A stretch of DNA of 37,379 nucleotides from Gammaproteobacteria bacterium (GCA_015231435.1 JADGBN010000018.1:1-37379), one strand, 5' to 3'. Numbered from the stretch's first letter, positions 25,598 through 36,099 are shown. Notes: generated by a model from the letters alone, not told the origin. A program made the numbers and translations.

Positions 25598-26632
25598 CTA
25601 CCCAAGGCGCTCGCGTAAAAGTACGCCAATAGCACCTTTTTCATCACGTTTTAGCAACGACTGAAAACGGTGCTGCATTCCATCCAGCTCAACCGTGGTG
25701 CGTACCGCAAAATGGGCGGGAGAGACGCTAATCAGACGCGCTGGTATCTCTCTGGCAACCCCCGCTGCTGAGGTTAACCCTTTGACAAAGCTGGTAAACG
25801 CATCTACTGACTGAAACCCCCCCATTTGCCGCTGCTCGATAATCGCTTGCGCCTCTGCCATGCCAATCTCCTCATGTAGTGCCATTAACAGCTCTGCTCC
25901 TGCCCAATTCACATTAATTTTACTGCCACCGGGCAATGGTCTAAAGAGCGTCAGCAAGCGCTGATAGCTGTCACTATCGACGCCGCGCAGCAGACGCAGC
26001 TCACTCTCATGCCGCATCGCCGCATTGGCTGCACGGTAAGGGGGATCGAGGGTGAGGTAGTAGTTATCCTCAGCGCCGGCAAACCCGGGAATATCATCAG
26101 GGTCAACCCAGTCAAGCATACTGTCGGCAACCGCCTCATCGACCTGAAGATAACCCAGCAGGCGCTGCAAAATCTGCATCTGCAGTTGATCAACACCACC
26201 GGGAGTAGCGCTCTCCCCGACACTTTCACGCTCCCCCGTTGCCGACTCGGTTACCCGCTCAGTGACCGAGTTAGCCTGATTGAGCAGGGCGTTGGGATTA
26301 AAGCCCGCTTCGAGATCAAGCACCAATTCGACGGCTATCGCCCCGCCGTCAACCTCCTCCTGATAACCGAGTCCGGTTAACGCCGTGAGCTCGCGATACT
26401 GTTCTAGAGAGACAAACTCAATCTGATCCCAGTAGCGTGCAATTAACGGTGCCGCATGGGATTCGACCGCAAGATGGTAGATCCATGCCTGCTCACTGTG
26501 TAGCAGATTGGCAGTCCGGCGCAGATCTAACTGCTGGCGGCTAATCATACCGACCGCGATAATCGTCACCAGCGCCACCACCAGCAGGGCAGTTAACAGC
26601 GCAACACCACGATGGCTCTCTCCCCCTACCAT
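25598..26632 (-). CDS. gspK: Type II secretion minor pseudopilin GspK
   Basis: GspK sits at the pseudopilus tip with GspI and GspJ. The 344-residue prepilin has a short leader ending in Gly9 (HRG) before VALLTALLVVALVTIIAVGM. As is usual for GspK, the Glu at position +5 of other pseudopilins is missing. The large globular domain contains the helix-hairpin-helix region INVNWAGAELLMAL. The insert of about residues 110-150 is rich in Glu, Ser and Thr (ESATGERESVGESATPGG). It overlaps gspJ by 7 bp. Confidence 0.94.
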   Translation of the reverse strand: MVGGESHRGVALLTALLVVALVTIIAVGMISRQQLDLRRTANLLHSEQAWIYHLAVESHAAPLIARYWDQIEFVSLEQYRELTALTGLGYQEEVDGGAIAVELVLDLEAGFNPNALLNQANSVTERVTESATGERESVGESATPGGVDQLQMQILQRLLGYLQVDEAVADSMLDWVDPDDIPGFAGAEDNYYLTLDPPYRAANAAMRHESELRLLRGVDSDSYQRLLTLFRPLPGGSKINVNWAGAELLMALHEEIGMAEAQAIIEQRQMGGFQSVDAFTSFVKGLTSAAGVAREIPARLISVSPAHFAVRTTVELDGMQHRFQSLLKRDEKGAIGVLLRERLG

Positions 26633-27258
26633 GCGGCACTCACGGTACGAATAATCCGTTGATAAAGGGTGCCATCACTTAGGGTTAACGTCACTTCAAC
26701 CGCCTGGGGCAGCGGGGCGTAGAGTGCTGCCTGCGTCGCATCGACAACCTGTGGATCATAGGGGGGCCAGCTCTGCTGCCACACCCCTTCACTATCAAGA
26801 AAGCGCAGATCAAACGCTTTGACACCGCTGAGAAGCTCTCCGGTTAGCGCCTCGCTCTCATAGGAGCGATCAAGAATCTGCCAGCTGTAACGGGTGAGAC
26901 GATCATCCTCCAGACCATAACCGACCCGTTGCAGGGTGCTACGGCTCTGGCGTGCCGGGTTCGACCATCCGGCGCGGGTAAACTCAAGGCTCGGGCTGCC
27001 CATGTCGCGACTCTGCAGCGGCGCTTGCCGCTCCCCGTAACTATCACGAATCGGTCGTGCGACCAGTTGCATCAGATCTTCATGAAGATAGAAGAGGGTT
27101 CGTTGCAGCTTGCCAAAACGCTCTGAATGCGAGGCAAGCTGCGCTTCACTCTTTAGCATGGAGTTAAGCCCGCCGTAAGCCATCACCGAAATAAGCGCAA
27201 ACATCGCCAGCGCAATGATGAGTTCAATTATGGTAAAGCCGGTTTGCCGCAGCTTCAT
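26626..27258 (-). CDS. gspJ: Type II secretion minor pseudopilin GspJ
   Basis: The 210-residue protein has a type-IV prepilin leader cut after Gly7 (LRQTG), then FTIIELIIALAMFALISVMA with Glu at +5. The body includes EFTRAGWSNP and YGLEDDRLTRYSWQILDRS, typical of GspJ. The ATG overlaps the gspI stop (ATGA). It forms the tip complex with GspI and GspK. Confidence 0.94.
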   Translation of the reverse strand: MKLRQTGFTIIELIIALAMFALISVMAYGGLNSMLKSEAQLASHSERFGKLQRTLFYLHEDLMQLVARPIRDSYGERQAPLQSRDMGSPSLEFTRAGWSNPARQSRSTLQRVGYGLEDDRLTRYSWQILDRSYESEALTGELLSGVKAFDLRFLDSEGVWQQSWPPYDPQVVDATQAALYAPLPQAVEVTLTLSDGTLYQRIIRTVSAAW

Positions 27259-27671
27259 CGCGATAACCCCGCCTTGGCCGTTGCCTGCTGTGCGGATTGG
27301 GCAACAAAAGCGGTGAGACGCAGCAGCGGCGCCTGTAGATCGCCGCCGTTCGCCGTCACCCGAATATCGAGACGACGGATCGACTCATCTGCAGTTTCGC
27401 TGGTATCCACCTGCCACAGCCAACGTTGTCCCGCCATCTCGCGATCCCCCTTCTCCTTACCGATCGAGGGCCACTCCGCTGCGAGCTGAATTTCACTCAC
27501 ACGATTAAGGGCAACCCAGTGGGCAATCGTTTTATCGCGAAGATAGCCTGCCGCCATCGCACTTTGACTACCACCCTGAATGAGGGCGCCCATCGCCACC
27601 GCCAAGACCAGCAGGGTAATCATAATCTCAATAAGGGTAAACCCACGCCGCCGTGATAAGCCGTTATTCAT
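27255..27671 (-). CDS. gspI: Type II secretion minor pseudopilin GspI
   Basis: A 138-residue prepilin with leader MNNGLSRRRG, cut before FTLIEIMITLLVLAVAMGAL (Glu at +5). The WVALNRVSEIQL block is typical of GspI (usual form A-x-x-N). It is coupled to gspH upstream and gspJ downstream by 4-bp overlaps, and should nucleate the pseudopilus tip. Confidence 0.94.
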   Translation of the reverse strand: MNNGLSRRRGFTLIEIMITLLVLAVAMGALIQGGSQSAMAAGYLRDKTIAHWVALNRVSEIQLAAEWPSIGKEKGDREMAGQRWLWQVDTSETADESIRRLDIRVTANGGDLQAPLLRLTAFVAQSAQQATAKAGLSR

Positions 27672-28285
27672 GCTGGCTCACTTGGCACTGAGATATGCGC
27701 GACACCAAGATAGGGCGCGACAAGCTGCCAGCGCGTGGTTGCATTCACCTGTAACAAAAGTTCAAATGGGGTGCGATCGCCGCTGGAGAGAATAACCACC
27801 TGCGGCAACAACTCATTGTCACCTAGATCCTGAGCTCCGGCCTCCCCCTCTGCAGCGCTGCTTTTGCGTAAACTCTCCGCCAGACTCTGCTCCAGCGTCA
27901 GGGAGAGTTCGACCGGCAAACCCTCGACAAAAAGCGCCAGCGTCAGGGGTTGCGGCAGAGATCGCGGGCGAAAAATTGTCTCGTCGTGGGGCTGCCAGAG
28001 CACACCATCATGCAGCAGAAAATGGTAGCCATCACTGGCAAAGAGAATACCCAGCTGCTGACCGCGCATAATCGCCTCATCACCGGCGACCATCAGCAGC
28101 GCCTGCAGCCGTTTTGCCTCCTGCTGCGCCTTGCGATCGGTGCCGCCATCACCAATGGCGAGGGAGGCGACGCTAAGGATCACCCCAATCATCAGGGTCA
28201 CCACCATGAGCTCAAGCAGGGTAAAACCTGCCTGAGGGCGCATCGCAGAACGCAGCATCGCACACTGGCGAATGGCAGGGAACAT
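27668..28285 (-). CDS. gspH: Type II secretion minor pseudopilin GspH
   Basis: From ATG 28285 this is a 205-residue prepilin, cut after Gly20 (RPQAG) before FTLLELMVVTLMIGVILSVA. The region after the helix, EAKRLQALLMVAGDEAIMRGQQLGI, is typical of GspH. A Glu/Ser/Ala-rich segment (SLAESLRKSSAAEGEAGAQD) is an insertion relative to shorter homologues. ATG codons at 28258 and 28243 would give shorter leaders; none of the starts has a clear Shine-Dalgarno, so the exact start is uncertain. Confidence 0.9.
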   Translation of the reverse strand: MFPAIRQCAMLRSAMRPQAGFTLLELMVVTLMIGVILSVASLAIGDGGTDRKAQQEAKRLQALLMVAGDEAIMRGQQLGILFASDGYHFLLHDGVLWQPHDETIFRPRSLPQPLTLALFVEGLPVELSLTLEQSLAESLRKSSAAEGEAGAQDLGDNELLPQVVILSSGDRTPFELLLQVNATTRWQLVAPYLGVAHISVPSEPA

Positions 28286-28307
28286 CAACGCTTAGCGCAA
28301 CAACTGC

Positions 28308-28745
28308 TTAATTCAGGTTCCAGTTACCGACATCGGCGTTGGTGTCGTTACCACCGGAGATCCCGTCTGCACCATAAGTGAATATATCGATCTCACCATT
28401 AACACCGGGCGAGAGATAGAGATAGCTATTACCCCAAGGATCAACCGGTAGATTACCTAAATAGCCGCCCTGCTTCCAGTTTTTTGCCTCGGGTGTGCCA
28501 CTGGGTTGTTCTACCAGCGCCTCCAGCCCCTGATCGGTACTGGGGTAGTTAAAGTTATCGAGTTTATAGAGGTTAAGCGCACTCTCAATCGCACGAATAT
28601 CCTGTTTTGCCTTGGCCGTTCGCGCCTTGTCGGGGTTATCCATAATGCGCGGCACCACCACCGAGGCAAGAATGCCGAGTATCACCACCACAACCATCAC
28701 CTCAATGAGGGTAAATCCACTGTGACCCCGAGTTAACTTCCGCAT
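28308..28745 (-). CDS. gspG: Type II secretion major pseudopilin GspG
   Basis: GspG is the main subunit of the pseudopilus. The 145-residue protein has leader MRKLTRGHSG, cut before FTLIEVMVVVVILGILASVV (Glu at +5). It ends in a calcium-binding loop region, with DPWGNSYLYLSPG and GADGISGGNDTNADVGNW, both standard for GspG. ATG 28745 has GGAG seven bases before it. An in-frame extension to 28820 would overlap gspF and lacks homology. Confidence 0.96.
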   Translation of the reverse strand: MRKLTRGHSGFTLIEVMVVVVILGILASVVVPRIMDNPDKARTAKAKQDIRAIESALNLYKLDNFNYPSTDQGLEALVEQPSGTPEAKNWKQGGYLGNLPVDPWGNSYLYLSPGVNGEIDIFTYGADGISGGNDTNADVGNWNLN

Positions 28746-28767
28746 ACCTTCACTCCATCTAATCCGG

Positions 28768-29997
28768 TTATTTAACCAGCTGATTAATTTCAAAAATTGG
28801 CAGGAGAATAGCGAGCACAATGAGCATCACCACACTCCCCATCACGACTAGCAACAGGGGTTCAAAGAGCCCCATTAACATCCCGACCAGCGTTTCAAGT
28901 TCACGCTCCTGATTATCCGCCGCCCGCTCGAGCATCTGCTCTAACTCGCCGCTCGCCTCACCGCTGGCGATAAGATGAACGACAATCGGCGGAAAGTAGC
29001 CGCACTGCGCCAGCGATGGTGCAATATGCGCCCCTTCGCGCACCCGATCCGCCGCCGTATGCACCCCGTGGCGCATCGGCAGGCTGGTAATTACCTCGGC
29101 GGCAATCCGCATCGACTCCAGCGCCGGAACGCTGCTGGCGACCATAATGCTGAAGGTACGGGCAAAACGGGCCGTATTGACCCCGCGCAGCAGCCGCGCC
29201 AGAAGCGGCAAGCGGTGCAACAACTGATGCCAGCGAAACCGTAACGGCTCACGTCGCAGTAGCAGACGCGCGCCCCAGCTGCTCGCCAACAGCAGCAACA
29301 ACAGATAGATACCATAGTGCTGTAAAAAGCTGCTTAAGGCAATTAGCCCCAAAGTGAGCGGCGGCATCTCCTGACCAATACTATCAAAAACCTGCACCAC
29401 CTCCGGCACCACATAGACCAGCAGCGCTGTAGTAACCGCCAGCGCCATAATAGTCAGAATAATTGGGTAGAAGAGCGCCATCTGCAGCTTTTGGCGCATG
29501 ATCTGACGTTTTTCGGTGTAGTCCGCCAAGCGCTCCAGCACCAGATCAAGATGACCTGACTGCTCCCCTGCGGCGACCGTGGTGCGATAAATTTCCGGAA
29601 ATATCTCTGGATACTCCGCAAGGCCCGTGGCAAAACTGCGTCCCTCCATCACCTTGGCACGCACCGCCAGCAACAGTGAGGTGTGGCGCGGCTTCTCCGA
29701 CTGCTGCGCCGTCGTCTGAATCGCCTCCTCAAGCGGCAGCCCGGCGCGCACCAAAGTCGCCAGTTGGCGGGTAATCACCGCCAAATCTCCGGGGCTCATA
29801 CCACGGCGCAGCGTGAGGCGTTCACCTAACCCCTGTTTACCACCCTGATGATGCTGCTGTGCCGCTTCACGCAACTCCAGCGGCGTCAGTCCGAGTTCAC
29901 GCAGCTGCTGCCGTACCTGACGCGGCGTATCGCCCTCCAGCACTCCGCGCTTCTCACGGCCACGACTATCGATGGCACTGTACTCAAATGCTCCCAT
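28768..29997 (-). CDS. gspF: Type II secretion inner-membrane platform protein GspF
   Basis: GspF is the polytopic core of the assembly platform that engages GspE. The 409-residue protein opens with GAFEYSAIDSRGREKRGVLE and has two cytoplasmic T2SSF four-helix domains. Three TM segments lie near PIILTIMALAVTTALLVYVV, GIYLLLLLLASSWGARLL and LLVVMGSVVMLIVLAILLPI. The double-domain structure and length are standard. It lies 11 bp after gspE. Confidence 0.96.
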   Translation of the reverse strand: MGAFEYSAIDSRGREKRGVLEGDTPRQVRQQLRELGLTPLELREAAQQHHQGGKQGLGERLTLRRGMSPGDLAVITRQLATLVRAGLPLEEAIQTTAQQSEKPRHTSLLLAVRAKVMEGRSFATGLAEYPEIFPEIYRTTVAAGEQSGHLDLVLERLADYTEKRQIMRQKLQMALFYPIILTIMALAVTTALLVYVVPEVVQVFDSIGQEMPPLTLGLIALSSFLQHYGIYLLLLLLASSWGARLLLRREPLRFRWHQLLHRLPLLARLLRGVNTARFARTFSIMVASSVPALESMRIAAEVITSLPMRHGVHTAADRVREGAHIAPSLAQCGYFPPIVVHLIASGEASGELEQMLERAADNQERELETLVGMLMGLFEPLLLVVMGSVVMLIVLAILLPIFEINQLVK

Positions 29998-30008
29998 GAT
30001 CTGCGTCG

Positions 30009-31553
30009 CTAACCGTCGCTGTGGGTCACGCGCAGCACCTCTTCAATCGAGGTATCACCCGCCAGCACCCGGCGCAGACCATCATGCTGAATCGAGGGGG
30101 TGACCGCCCGAACCGCCTGATCAATCTGCTGCTCACTGCTCCCCTCATGAATCATGGCGCGCACCTGATCACCCACCATCAGCAACTCATAAATACCGGT
30201 ACGACCGCGATAGGCAAGGCCGTTACACGCCTCACAACCATCACTGGCACGATAGATAGTCGGCGGTTGACTGGAAGGCAGACCAAGCAGATCGCACTCG
30301 CTCGGTGTTGCACTATAGGCGACGCGACAGCGCCGACAGAGCAGCCGCAGCAGCCGCTGTGACAGCACGCCAATTAGACTGGAGGCCAAGAGAAAAGGTT
30401 CAATGCCCATATCACGCAACCGCGACAGCGCACCAATCGCGGTATTGGTGTGCAGGGTAGAGAGCACAAGGTGTCCGGTAAGACTCGCCTGAACGGCAAT
30501 TTGCGCGGTCTCTAAATCACGGATCTCCCCGACCATCACGACATCGGGATCTTGGCGTAAAATCGCCCGTAACCCCTTGGCAAAACTCATATCAATTTTA
30601 CTGTTAACCTGGGTCTGACCAATCCCGTCAATATAGTACTCAATCGGATCTTCCACCGTCAGGATGTTGCGGCTGCGGGTATTAAGACGCGCCAACGCCG
30701 CGTAGAGGGTGGTTGTTTTCCCCGAGCCGGTAGGACCGGTGACCAAAATAATACCGTGGGGGCGGTGAATTAACTGATCGATTAGCGCCTCAGCCCGGCT
30801 ATCCATCCCCAGTTGTTCGAGATCCAGCCTGCCCGCCTGTTTATCAAGAAGACGCATCACCACCCGTTCACCACTGCCCGAGGGCAGGGTCGAGACCCGC
30901 ACATCAACCGCACGCCCGGCAATTCGTAGGGAGATACGGCCATCCTGGGGCAACCGCTTTTCCGCAATATCCAGTTTTGCCATTACCTTAATACGCGACA
31001 CCAGCAGAGGCGCAAGGGTGCGCTGCGGCTGCAACACCTCACGCAGTACGCCATCGACACGAAAACGGACGACCATGCGGTTTTCAAAGGTTTCGATATG
31101 AATATCGGACGCCTCTTCACGAATCGCCTCAGAGAGCAACGCGTTAATAAGTCGAATAATCGGCGCATCGTCCTGACTTTCTAGCAGATCTTCCGGTTCA
31201 CTCAGCTGTCCAGCCAGATCAAAAAGATCAAGCTCTTCACCGAGCTCGCCCATCACCTGACTAGACTCATTACGACTCTGTTCGTAAATGCGTTGCAGCA
31301 GCAGATCAAAGCGATCGGCACTAATTGATTCCAGTTGCGCTGGCGGTTGCGGCGGCAGAATACGCAGCAACTCGGCAACAATCGCCGGTTTTAGCGGTGG
31401 CCGATAGAACAGCGTCACCTTCTCTGGATTTATCTCAAGAAGAACGCCGTGACGTCTGGCAAAGGCAAAGGTGAGCAGATCACGCCCCTGCGGCAGGGCA
31501 ACCCCTGCCTCATGCGTTACGGTCACTGCGGCTGTCAGCGAATTTCGCTCCAC
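30009..31553 (-). CDS. gspE: Type II secretion ATPase GspE
   Basis: GspE is the hexameric cytoplasmic ATPase that drives pseudopilus assembly. In 514 residues it shows an N1E/N2E region, Walker A GPTGSGKT (273-280), the Asp box at about 301, Walker [10 protein letters not shown] (338-346) and the His box LSTLHTN. The zinc-binding tetracysteine is C406-x2-C409 and C440-x2-C443. All key residues are present. The start is GTG at 31553, sharing one base with the gspD stop (TAGTG). Confidence 0.96.
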   Translation of the reverse strand: MERNSLTAAVTVTHEAGVALPQGRDLLTFAFARRHGVLLEINPEKVTLFYRPPLKPAIVAELLRILPPQPPAQLESISADRFDLLLQRIYEQSRNESSQVMGELGEELDLFDLAGQLSEPEDLLESQDDAPIIRLINALLSEAIREEASDIHIETFENRMVVRFRVDGVLREVLQPQRTLAPLLVSRIKVMAKLDIAEKRLPQDGRISLRIAGRAVDVRVSTLPSGSGERVVMRLLDKQAGRLDLEQLGMDSRAEALIDQLIHRPHGIILVTGPTGSGKTTTLYAALARLNTRSRNILTVEDPIEYYIDGIGQTQVNSKIDMSFAKGLRAILRQDPDVVMVGEIRDLETAQIAVQASLTGHLVLSTLHTNTAIGALSRLRDMGIEPFLLASSLIGVLSQRLLRLLCRRCRVAYSATPSECDLLGLPSSQPPTIYRASDGCEACNGLAYRGRTGIYELLMVGDQVRAMIHEGSSEQQIDQAVRAVTPSIQHDGLRRVLAGDTSIEEVLRVTHSDG

Positions 31554-33568
31554 TAAGGTTCACTTCCCATCACCGGCAGGGTGGCTGAAAGTGGCTGAAT
31601 ATCAGCCGCCTCTTCGCTCCCGTAAAGCACCTCAAAGGGGAGCGGCAGCTCAAGAAAATCGGGCAGAGGCGGAAGGGTGGGTTTGCTCTCGCCAAGAAGG
31701 TGGTTGCTCTCCTGTAACTGACGCAGCTGATCGCTTCTTAACAGCCCATACTTGCGTGAGGTGATCGCACTCCCCTCTTTACTGTTACGAATAATACGCG
31801 GATGCAGGAAAATGGTCAGATCCTGTTTTGCCTTAGTGTTCTTTTTATAACTGAAGAGCCATCCCAATATGGGAATATCGCCTAACCCCGGCACCTTCTG
31901 ATTGTTCTCGGAGTAGTTCTCATCAAGCAGCCCACCCAGCGCGAGAATATCACCATCATCGACCATTACCGTTGATTTCAGGGATCGTTTATTGGTGATC
32001 AGATCCGCTGCGCCGGTTGACGCGGTACTGACACTCGAGACCTCCTGCTCAATCTCCATGCGTATGGAGTTACCCTCATTAATTTGCGGCTTAATCTTTA
32101 GGGAGATCCCCACATCCTCACGCGAAATCGTCTGAAACGGATTGGTTGGCGCGGAGGTACCACTTGCAGAGCTGTAGGAGCCGGTAACAAAGGGGACATT
32201 CTGTCCGACAATAATCTCGGCCTCTTCGTTATCCAGGGTGACCAGTGATGGCGTTGAAAGAATGTTGGTATCACTGTCACCACGCAGCGCCTGCACTAGG
32301 GCAATAAAACGGCTGCCGCCGCTGCGCAAGTCACCGATACCCAGACTCAGCCCGGGCGGAACCTGAGTGATGTCGCCGGTCAGTGCCCCTTTCGCCAGCG
32401 TCGAGATCGCGCCATTAAAGTCAACAATACCTATCGGTGAGCGATCGCCGGAGCCATCATAACCCCAGTTGACCCCGAACTCTGCCGACTTATCTGAGGA
32501 GATCTCGGCAATTACCGCCTTAACCATCACCTGAGCACGACGAATATCGAGTTGCCGAATCACCGCCTCAAGCTCTTTCATCACCTCGATAGGGGCGTTA
32601 ATCACCAGCGAGTTGGTGGTGGCATCCGCCTGAATCGAAACCGACTGACCATTCACCGAGGTGTTGCGTTTGTTGGGTGCCTGGGCTTTGGCATCCTGTG
32701 ACACTACACTCTCACCAACGCCGCTTAACACCTTGGCAAGCTCCGTGGCATCCGCGTAATTAAGATAGACGACTCTGGTGTTACCGATCGCGCCGGTCGG
32801 CACATCCAGCTTTTTCACAATATTGACCACCTGAGTGCGCTCGGACTTCTCCCCTTTAATAATCAGACTATTGGTGCGGCTGTCGGCAAGCACTGCCACC
32901 TGTGAGGTAACGCCCCCTTCGCCCCCCTTCTTCTTATCTTCCGAGGCTAAAGTCGAAAGAATCGACGCCACCTCATCCGCAGAGGCATATTTCAGCGCCA
33001 CCAACTCAATTTCACTCTCACTTTCGCGATCAATGCGCTGCACCAGATCGGCAATACGCGACACGTTATCGGCAACATCAGAGATGATCAGCACGTTGGT
33101 CGCAGGATAGGCCGCAAGATGCGCCTGTTGCGGCAACAGGGGACGCAGAATAGGCACCAGTTGCGCGGCGTTCACATTCTGAATCGGCAAAATACGGGTA
33201 ACAAAGCCATCGCCCCGTTCCGGACGCTCCGCACTGTCCGTCGGTACAGGGCTCTGCTTGGCATTGGCGTCCGGGACGATCTTGACGACATTATCGCCCT
33301 CCACTGCGGTATAGCCATAAACATTCAGCAGCGACAGAAAAACCTCATAAACCTCATCGGCCTGCATCGGTGCCGAGGAGATCACCGTCACCGTCCCCTT
33401 AACTCGCGGGTCAATAATAAAGTTCTTTCCGGTCATCTCCGATACCGTGGCAATCACTGCACGAATATCGGCATCCTTAAGATTCAGCGTCAGCTCATTG
33501 GCGCGAAGCGGCAGTGCGAGCAGTAACAGTGCAATAAACAGGGTGTGAACCGGCAGACGTATTATCAT
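31553..33568 (-). CDS. gspD: Type II secretion outer-membrane secretin GspD
   Basis: GspD forms the outer-membrane channel. From ATG 33568 it has 671 residues: a signal peptide (likely cut after LRA), the N0 domain [17 protein letters not shown]1-N3 domains, the secretin core with VPFVTGSY and [18 protein letters not shown], and [14 protein letters not shown]-terminal S-domain-like tail of some 70 residues may bind a pilotin. No lipobox is present, so a pilotin would be expected. The in-frame GTG at 33577 is less likely, as GAG at about ten bases precedes the ATG. Confidence 0.96.
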   Translation of the reverse strand: MIIRLPVHTLFIALLLLALPLRANELTLNLKDADIRAVIATVSEMTGKNFIIDPRVKGTVTVISSAPMQADEVYEVFLSLLNVYGYTAVEGDNVVKIVPDANAKQSPVPTDSAERPERGDGFVTRILPIQNVNAAQLVPILRPLLPQQAHLAAYPATNVLIISDVADNVSRIADLVQRIDRESESEIELVALKYASADEVASILSTLASEDKKKGGEGGVTSQVAVLADSRTNSLIIKGEKSERTQVVNIVKKLDVPTGAIGNTRVVYLNYADATELAKVLSGVGESVVSQDAKAQAPNKRNTSVNGQSVSIQADATTNSLVINAPIEVMKELEAVIRQLDIRRAQVMVKAVIAEISSDKSAEFGVNWGYDGSGDRSPIGIVDFNGAISTLAKGALTGDITQVPPGLSLGIGDLRSGGSRFIALVQALRGDSDTNILSTPSLVTLDNEEAEIIVGQNVPFVTGSYSSASGTSAPTNPFQTISREDVGISLKIKPQINEGNSIRMEIEQEVSSVSTASTGAADLITNKRSLKSTVMVDDGDILALGGLLDENYSENNQKVPGLGDIPILGWLFSYKKNTKAKQDLTIFLHPRIIRNSKEGSAITSRKYGLLRSDQLRQLQESNHLLGESKPTLPPLPDFLELPLPFEVLYGSEEAADIQPLSATLPVMGSEP

Positions 33569-33634
33569 AAAAAGCACTCTGGGGGAAAATTACAGTTGTC
33601 ATTAAGAAAAAAACAGGGCGTCTGTCAGGTCACC

Positions 33635-34498
33635 CTAAAAATTAACCGACAGGGTCTCCTCAGCACCATTACGCTTAAGCGTGACGGTTACCGTACCTGA
33701 GGTGGTTAAAGCATTCATCACCGCGCCGATTTGCGTTGGATCGATAACTGAAACGCCATTAACCGCAGTCACCACATCGCCGGGAATAAAGCCAAGTTCA
33801 TCAAGAAGCTGGCGGTTTCGGCCATTACCGGGATTAACCCGGTAGCCGACCATTTTACCATTCTCTAGCAGCGGACGAACCTTTGCCATATTAATAGCGT
33901 CCTGTGGATTCTTTAACAGACGCTCACGAATTTCACCATAACGGGTAGTGGATTGCGGGGTCACCGGCTCGGTGGGCTTCGCCTGGGGACGCTCCTGCGG
34001 TTGTGCCCTGAGCGCTACAGGGGCAGGCTTATCGAGTTCAAGATAGAGCGTCTCGAGACGACCACCGCGCTCCAGCACCACATGATCGCGCTCAATCGAA
34101 TGTAAAAAAGCACCTGAAGTTATCTCATCACCGGGATGAAAAGGGAGATCAGGCTCCTTACCTCTCATAATTAGGGCATAACTCGGCTCATCCTGGTGAT
34201 GAAAAATCCCCATTAAGGTGAGATCCAGCGTGGTTTTAACCAGCTCTGCGCTGCTTGCCTTGACCACCGCCCGTGGCGGCGCGGCGTCGGCAACCACCGC
34301 CTGACCAAATAGGGCGACCTTTGCCACACTCCCCAACGGTTGATGCTGCGCCGGATCGGGATGGCGCACTGGCGCACCCACATCCGGCAGCAGTGGCGAT
34401 ACTGCCTCGGGTACCGCAACGGTTAGCGTTAACTGCGCTGCGGCAACACCGCACAACAGCACCAGTAGTGGCATAAAATAGGAGGGTAATCGATTCAT
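33635..34498 (-). CDS. gspC: Type II secretion protein GspC with C-terminal PDZ domain
   Basis: GspC links the inner-membrane platform to the secretin and helps select substrates. The 287-residue protein has a TM helix (about 8-28), a linker, the HR domain around LDLTLMGIFHHQDEPSYALI, a Pro/Gln-rich linker and a C-terminal PDZ domain (about 205-285, NGRNRQLLDELGFIPGDVVTAVNGV). It is the first gene of the operon; 66 bp separate its stop from the gspD start. The PDZ rather than coiled-coil ending is the Klebsiella/Vibrio-type form. Confidence 0.94.
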   Translation of the reverse strand: MNRLPSYFMPLLVLLCGVAAAQLTLTVAVPEAVSPLLPDVGAPVRHPDPAQHQPLGSVAKVALFGQAVVADAAPPRAVVKASSAELVKTTLDLTLMGIFHHQDEPSYALIMRGKEPDLPFHPGDEITSGAFLHSIERDHVVLERGGRLETLYLELDKPAPVALRAQPQERPQAKPTEPVTPQSTTRYGEIRERLLKNPQDAINMAKVRPLLENGKMVGYRVNPGNGRNRQLLDELGFIPGDVVTAVNGVSVIDPTQIGAVMNALTTSGTVTVTLKRNGAEETLSVNF

Positions 34499-34623
34499 AA
34501 GCGGTGAATTCTATCACATAAACCTGACATAAATGGAGAAGGAAAAGTGCATTCAAAATATTGTCAGGCGCTTATAATGCCATCCACCCTTCACCATTAA
34601 CCCCCAAAACCCGAGGAACCCTA
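34499..34623. promoter_or_regulatory. Divergent promoter region between gspC and the phosphohexomutase gene
   Basis: On the plus strand a perfect -10 TATAAT lies at 34573-34578, about 45 bases before the mutase ATG, with GCATTC or TTCAAA as weak -35 candidates. GAGGA precedes the ATG at 34624. On the minus strand the best gspC -10 candidate is TAGAAT about nine bases before its ATG, which would leave only a very short leader; this side is uncertain. The plus-strand promoter is the better supported of the two. Confidence 0.5.
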
Positions 34624-36099
34624 ATGATTAACAGCATAACCCGTGTGGCGATTGCCGACTTAATGCACCGCTCCGGGGTGCGTTTTGGCACCAGTGGGGT
34701 GCGCGGACTGGTACAGGATTTAAGCGATGAACTCTGCTACGCCTATACGCTGGCCTTTTTACAAACAGCTGCCGAGGATGTCGCAGAGGTGGTACTAGGG
34801 CATGATCTGCGCCCCAGTAGCCCTACCATTGCGATGGCCTGTGCCGCCGCCATTCAGGCAACGGGAATGAAGGTGATCTATGCCGGCGCGTTGCCAACCC
34901 CGGCGCTCGCCCACTATGCCAGCCATCGCGGCGCAGCGGCAGTGGTGGTTACCGGCAGCCATATCCCCTTTGACCGTAACGGCATTAAGTTCTATCGCGC
35001 CAGTGGTGAGATTAGCAAACGTGATGAAGAGGCGATAACCGCTGCAACCATTGCCCTGCCGACAACCATTCTCCTGCCGCCCTTGGGTGATCCCGACCCG
35101 GGTGCAACCCTGCACTACCAAAACCGTTACCTGCACTGGCTGGGAGAGGAGGCATTAAGCGGTATGCGCGTCGCAGTTTACCAGCACTCCAGCGTTGCCC
35201 GCGATCTGCTGGTCACCCTGTTACAGCAACTTGGTGCCACGGTGATTCCCCTCGAGCGTACCGATACCTTTGTGCCGATTGATACCGAAGCGGTTAGCGC
35301 CGAAGATATTGCCCGCGGCCAGCGCTGGGCAGAGGAGCACGACTTCCATGCAATTGTCTCCACCGATGGTGATAGTGATCGCCCCCTAATTGGAGATGCG
35401 CAGGGTCACTGGTTACGCGGCGACATGGTAGGTCTGCTCACCGCCAAATTTCTTCAGGCAAAAACCATCGTCTGCCCGATTAGTTGCAACAGTGTCATTG
35501 AGCGCTGCGGACTGTTTTTGCGTGTTGAGCGCTGTCGCATCGGCTCCCCCTATGTTATCGCCGCCATGGAGGCGCTCTGCGACAATCCCGACCTTGTTCC
35601 GGTTGTCGGCTTTGAAGCTAATGGCGGGTTTCTGCTAGGCAATGATCAACTACGTCACGGCAGACGGCTGACGGCGCTCCCTACCCGCGATGCCCTGTTG
35701 CCAATATTGGCGCTACTAATGTTAAGTCGAGAGAGTCAAACGCCCCTCGCGGCTCTGGCCGAGGGTTTACCCTCACGCTTTAGCGCCAGTGACCGAATTA
35801 CCGGAGTGACGCCACAACAGTCACAAGCGCTACTGCAGACCCTTCGCAGCGACTTAACCGCTGCCGCAGCGCAACTGGCGCCCGACAGTGGCGAAGTTAT
35901 CGCGGTAAACGAACTTGATGGTCTTCGTCTCACCTTTAATAATGGCGAGATAGTTCACCTGCGTCCCTCAGGAAATGCCCCGGAACTGCGCTGCTATAGT
36001 GAAGCTGACCAAGTTGCACGCGCCCAGCAGATCTGTCAGGCAGCCTTACAACAGATTGCATCGATGGCCGCTGCACTGCAACCCACGGCTAATCCTTAA
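34624..36099 (+). CDS. Alpha-D-phosphohexomutase (phosphomannomutase-like)
   Basis: It interconverts hexose 6- and 1-phosphates for surface sugar synthesis. From ATG 34624 (GAGGA upstream) it has 491 residues: FGTSGVRG near the N-terminus, the phosphoserine loop TGSHIPFDRNGIKFY (Ser112), the metal loop DGDSDRP (248-254), the sugar-specificity loop GFEANGGFLLG and the C-terminal phosphate loop RPSGNAPELR. The GFEANGG loop favours mannose/glucose-type substrates over phosphoglucosamine. It is convergent with the lipoprotein gene and their ends overlap by 11 bp. Confidence 0.88.
   Translation: MINSITRVAIADLMHRSGVRFGTSGVRGLVQDLSDELCYAYTLAFLQTAAEDVAEVVLGHDLRPSSPTIAMACAAAIQATGMKVIYAGALPTPALAHYASHRGAAAVVVTGSHIPFDRNGIKFYRASGEISKRDEEAITAATIALPTTILLPPLGDPDPGATLHYQNRYLHWLGEEALSGMRVAVYQHSSVARDLLVTLLQQLGATVIPLERTDTFVPIDTEAVSAEDIARGQRWAEEHDFHAIVSTDGDSDRPLIGDAQGHWLRGDMVGLLTAKFLQAKTIVCPISCNSVIERCGLFLRVERCRIGSPYVIAAMEALCDNPDLVPVVGFEANGGFLLGNDQLRHGRRLTALPTRDALLPILALLMLSRESQTPLAALAEGLPSRFSASDRITGVTPQQSQALLQTLRSDLTAAAAQLAPDSGEVIAVNELDGLRLTFNNGEIVHLRPSGNAPELRCYSEADQVARAQQICQAALQQIASMAAALQPTANP

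Noticed and set aside
28746-28820. Extended GspG N-terminus
   Set aside because: It overlaps gspF, lacks homology and displaces the prepilin leader; ATG 28745 has a well-placed GGAG.
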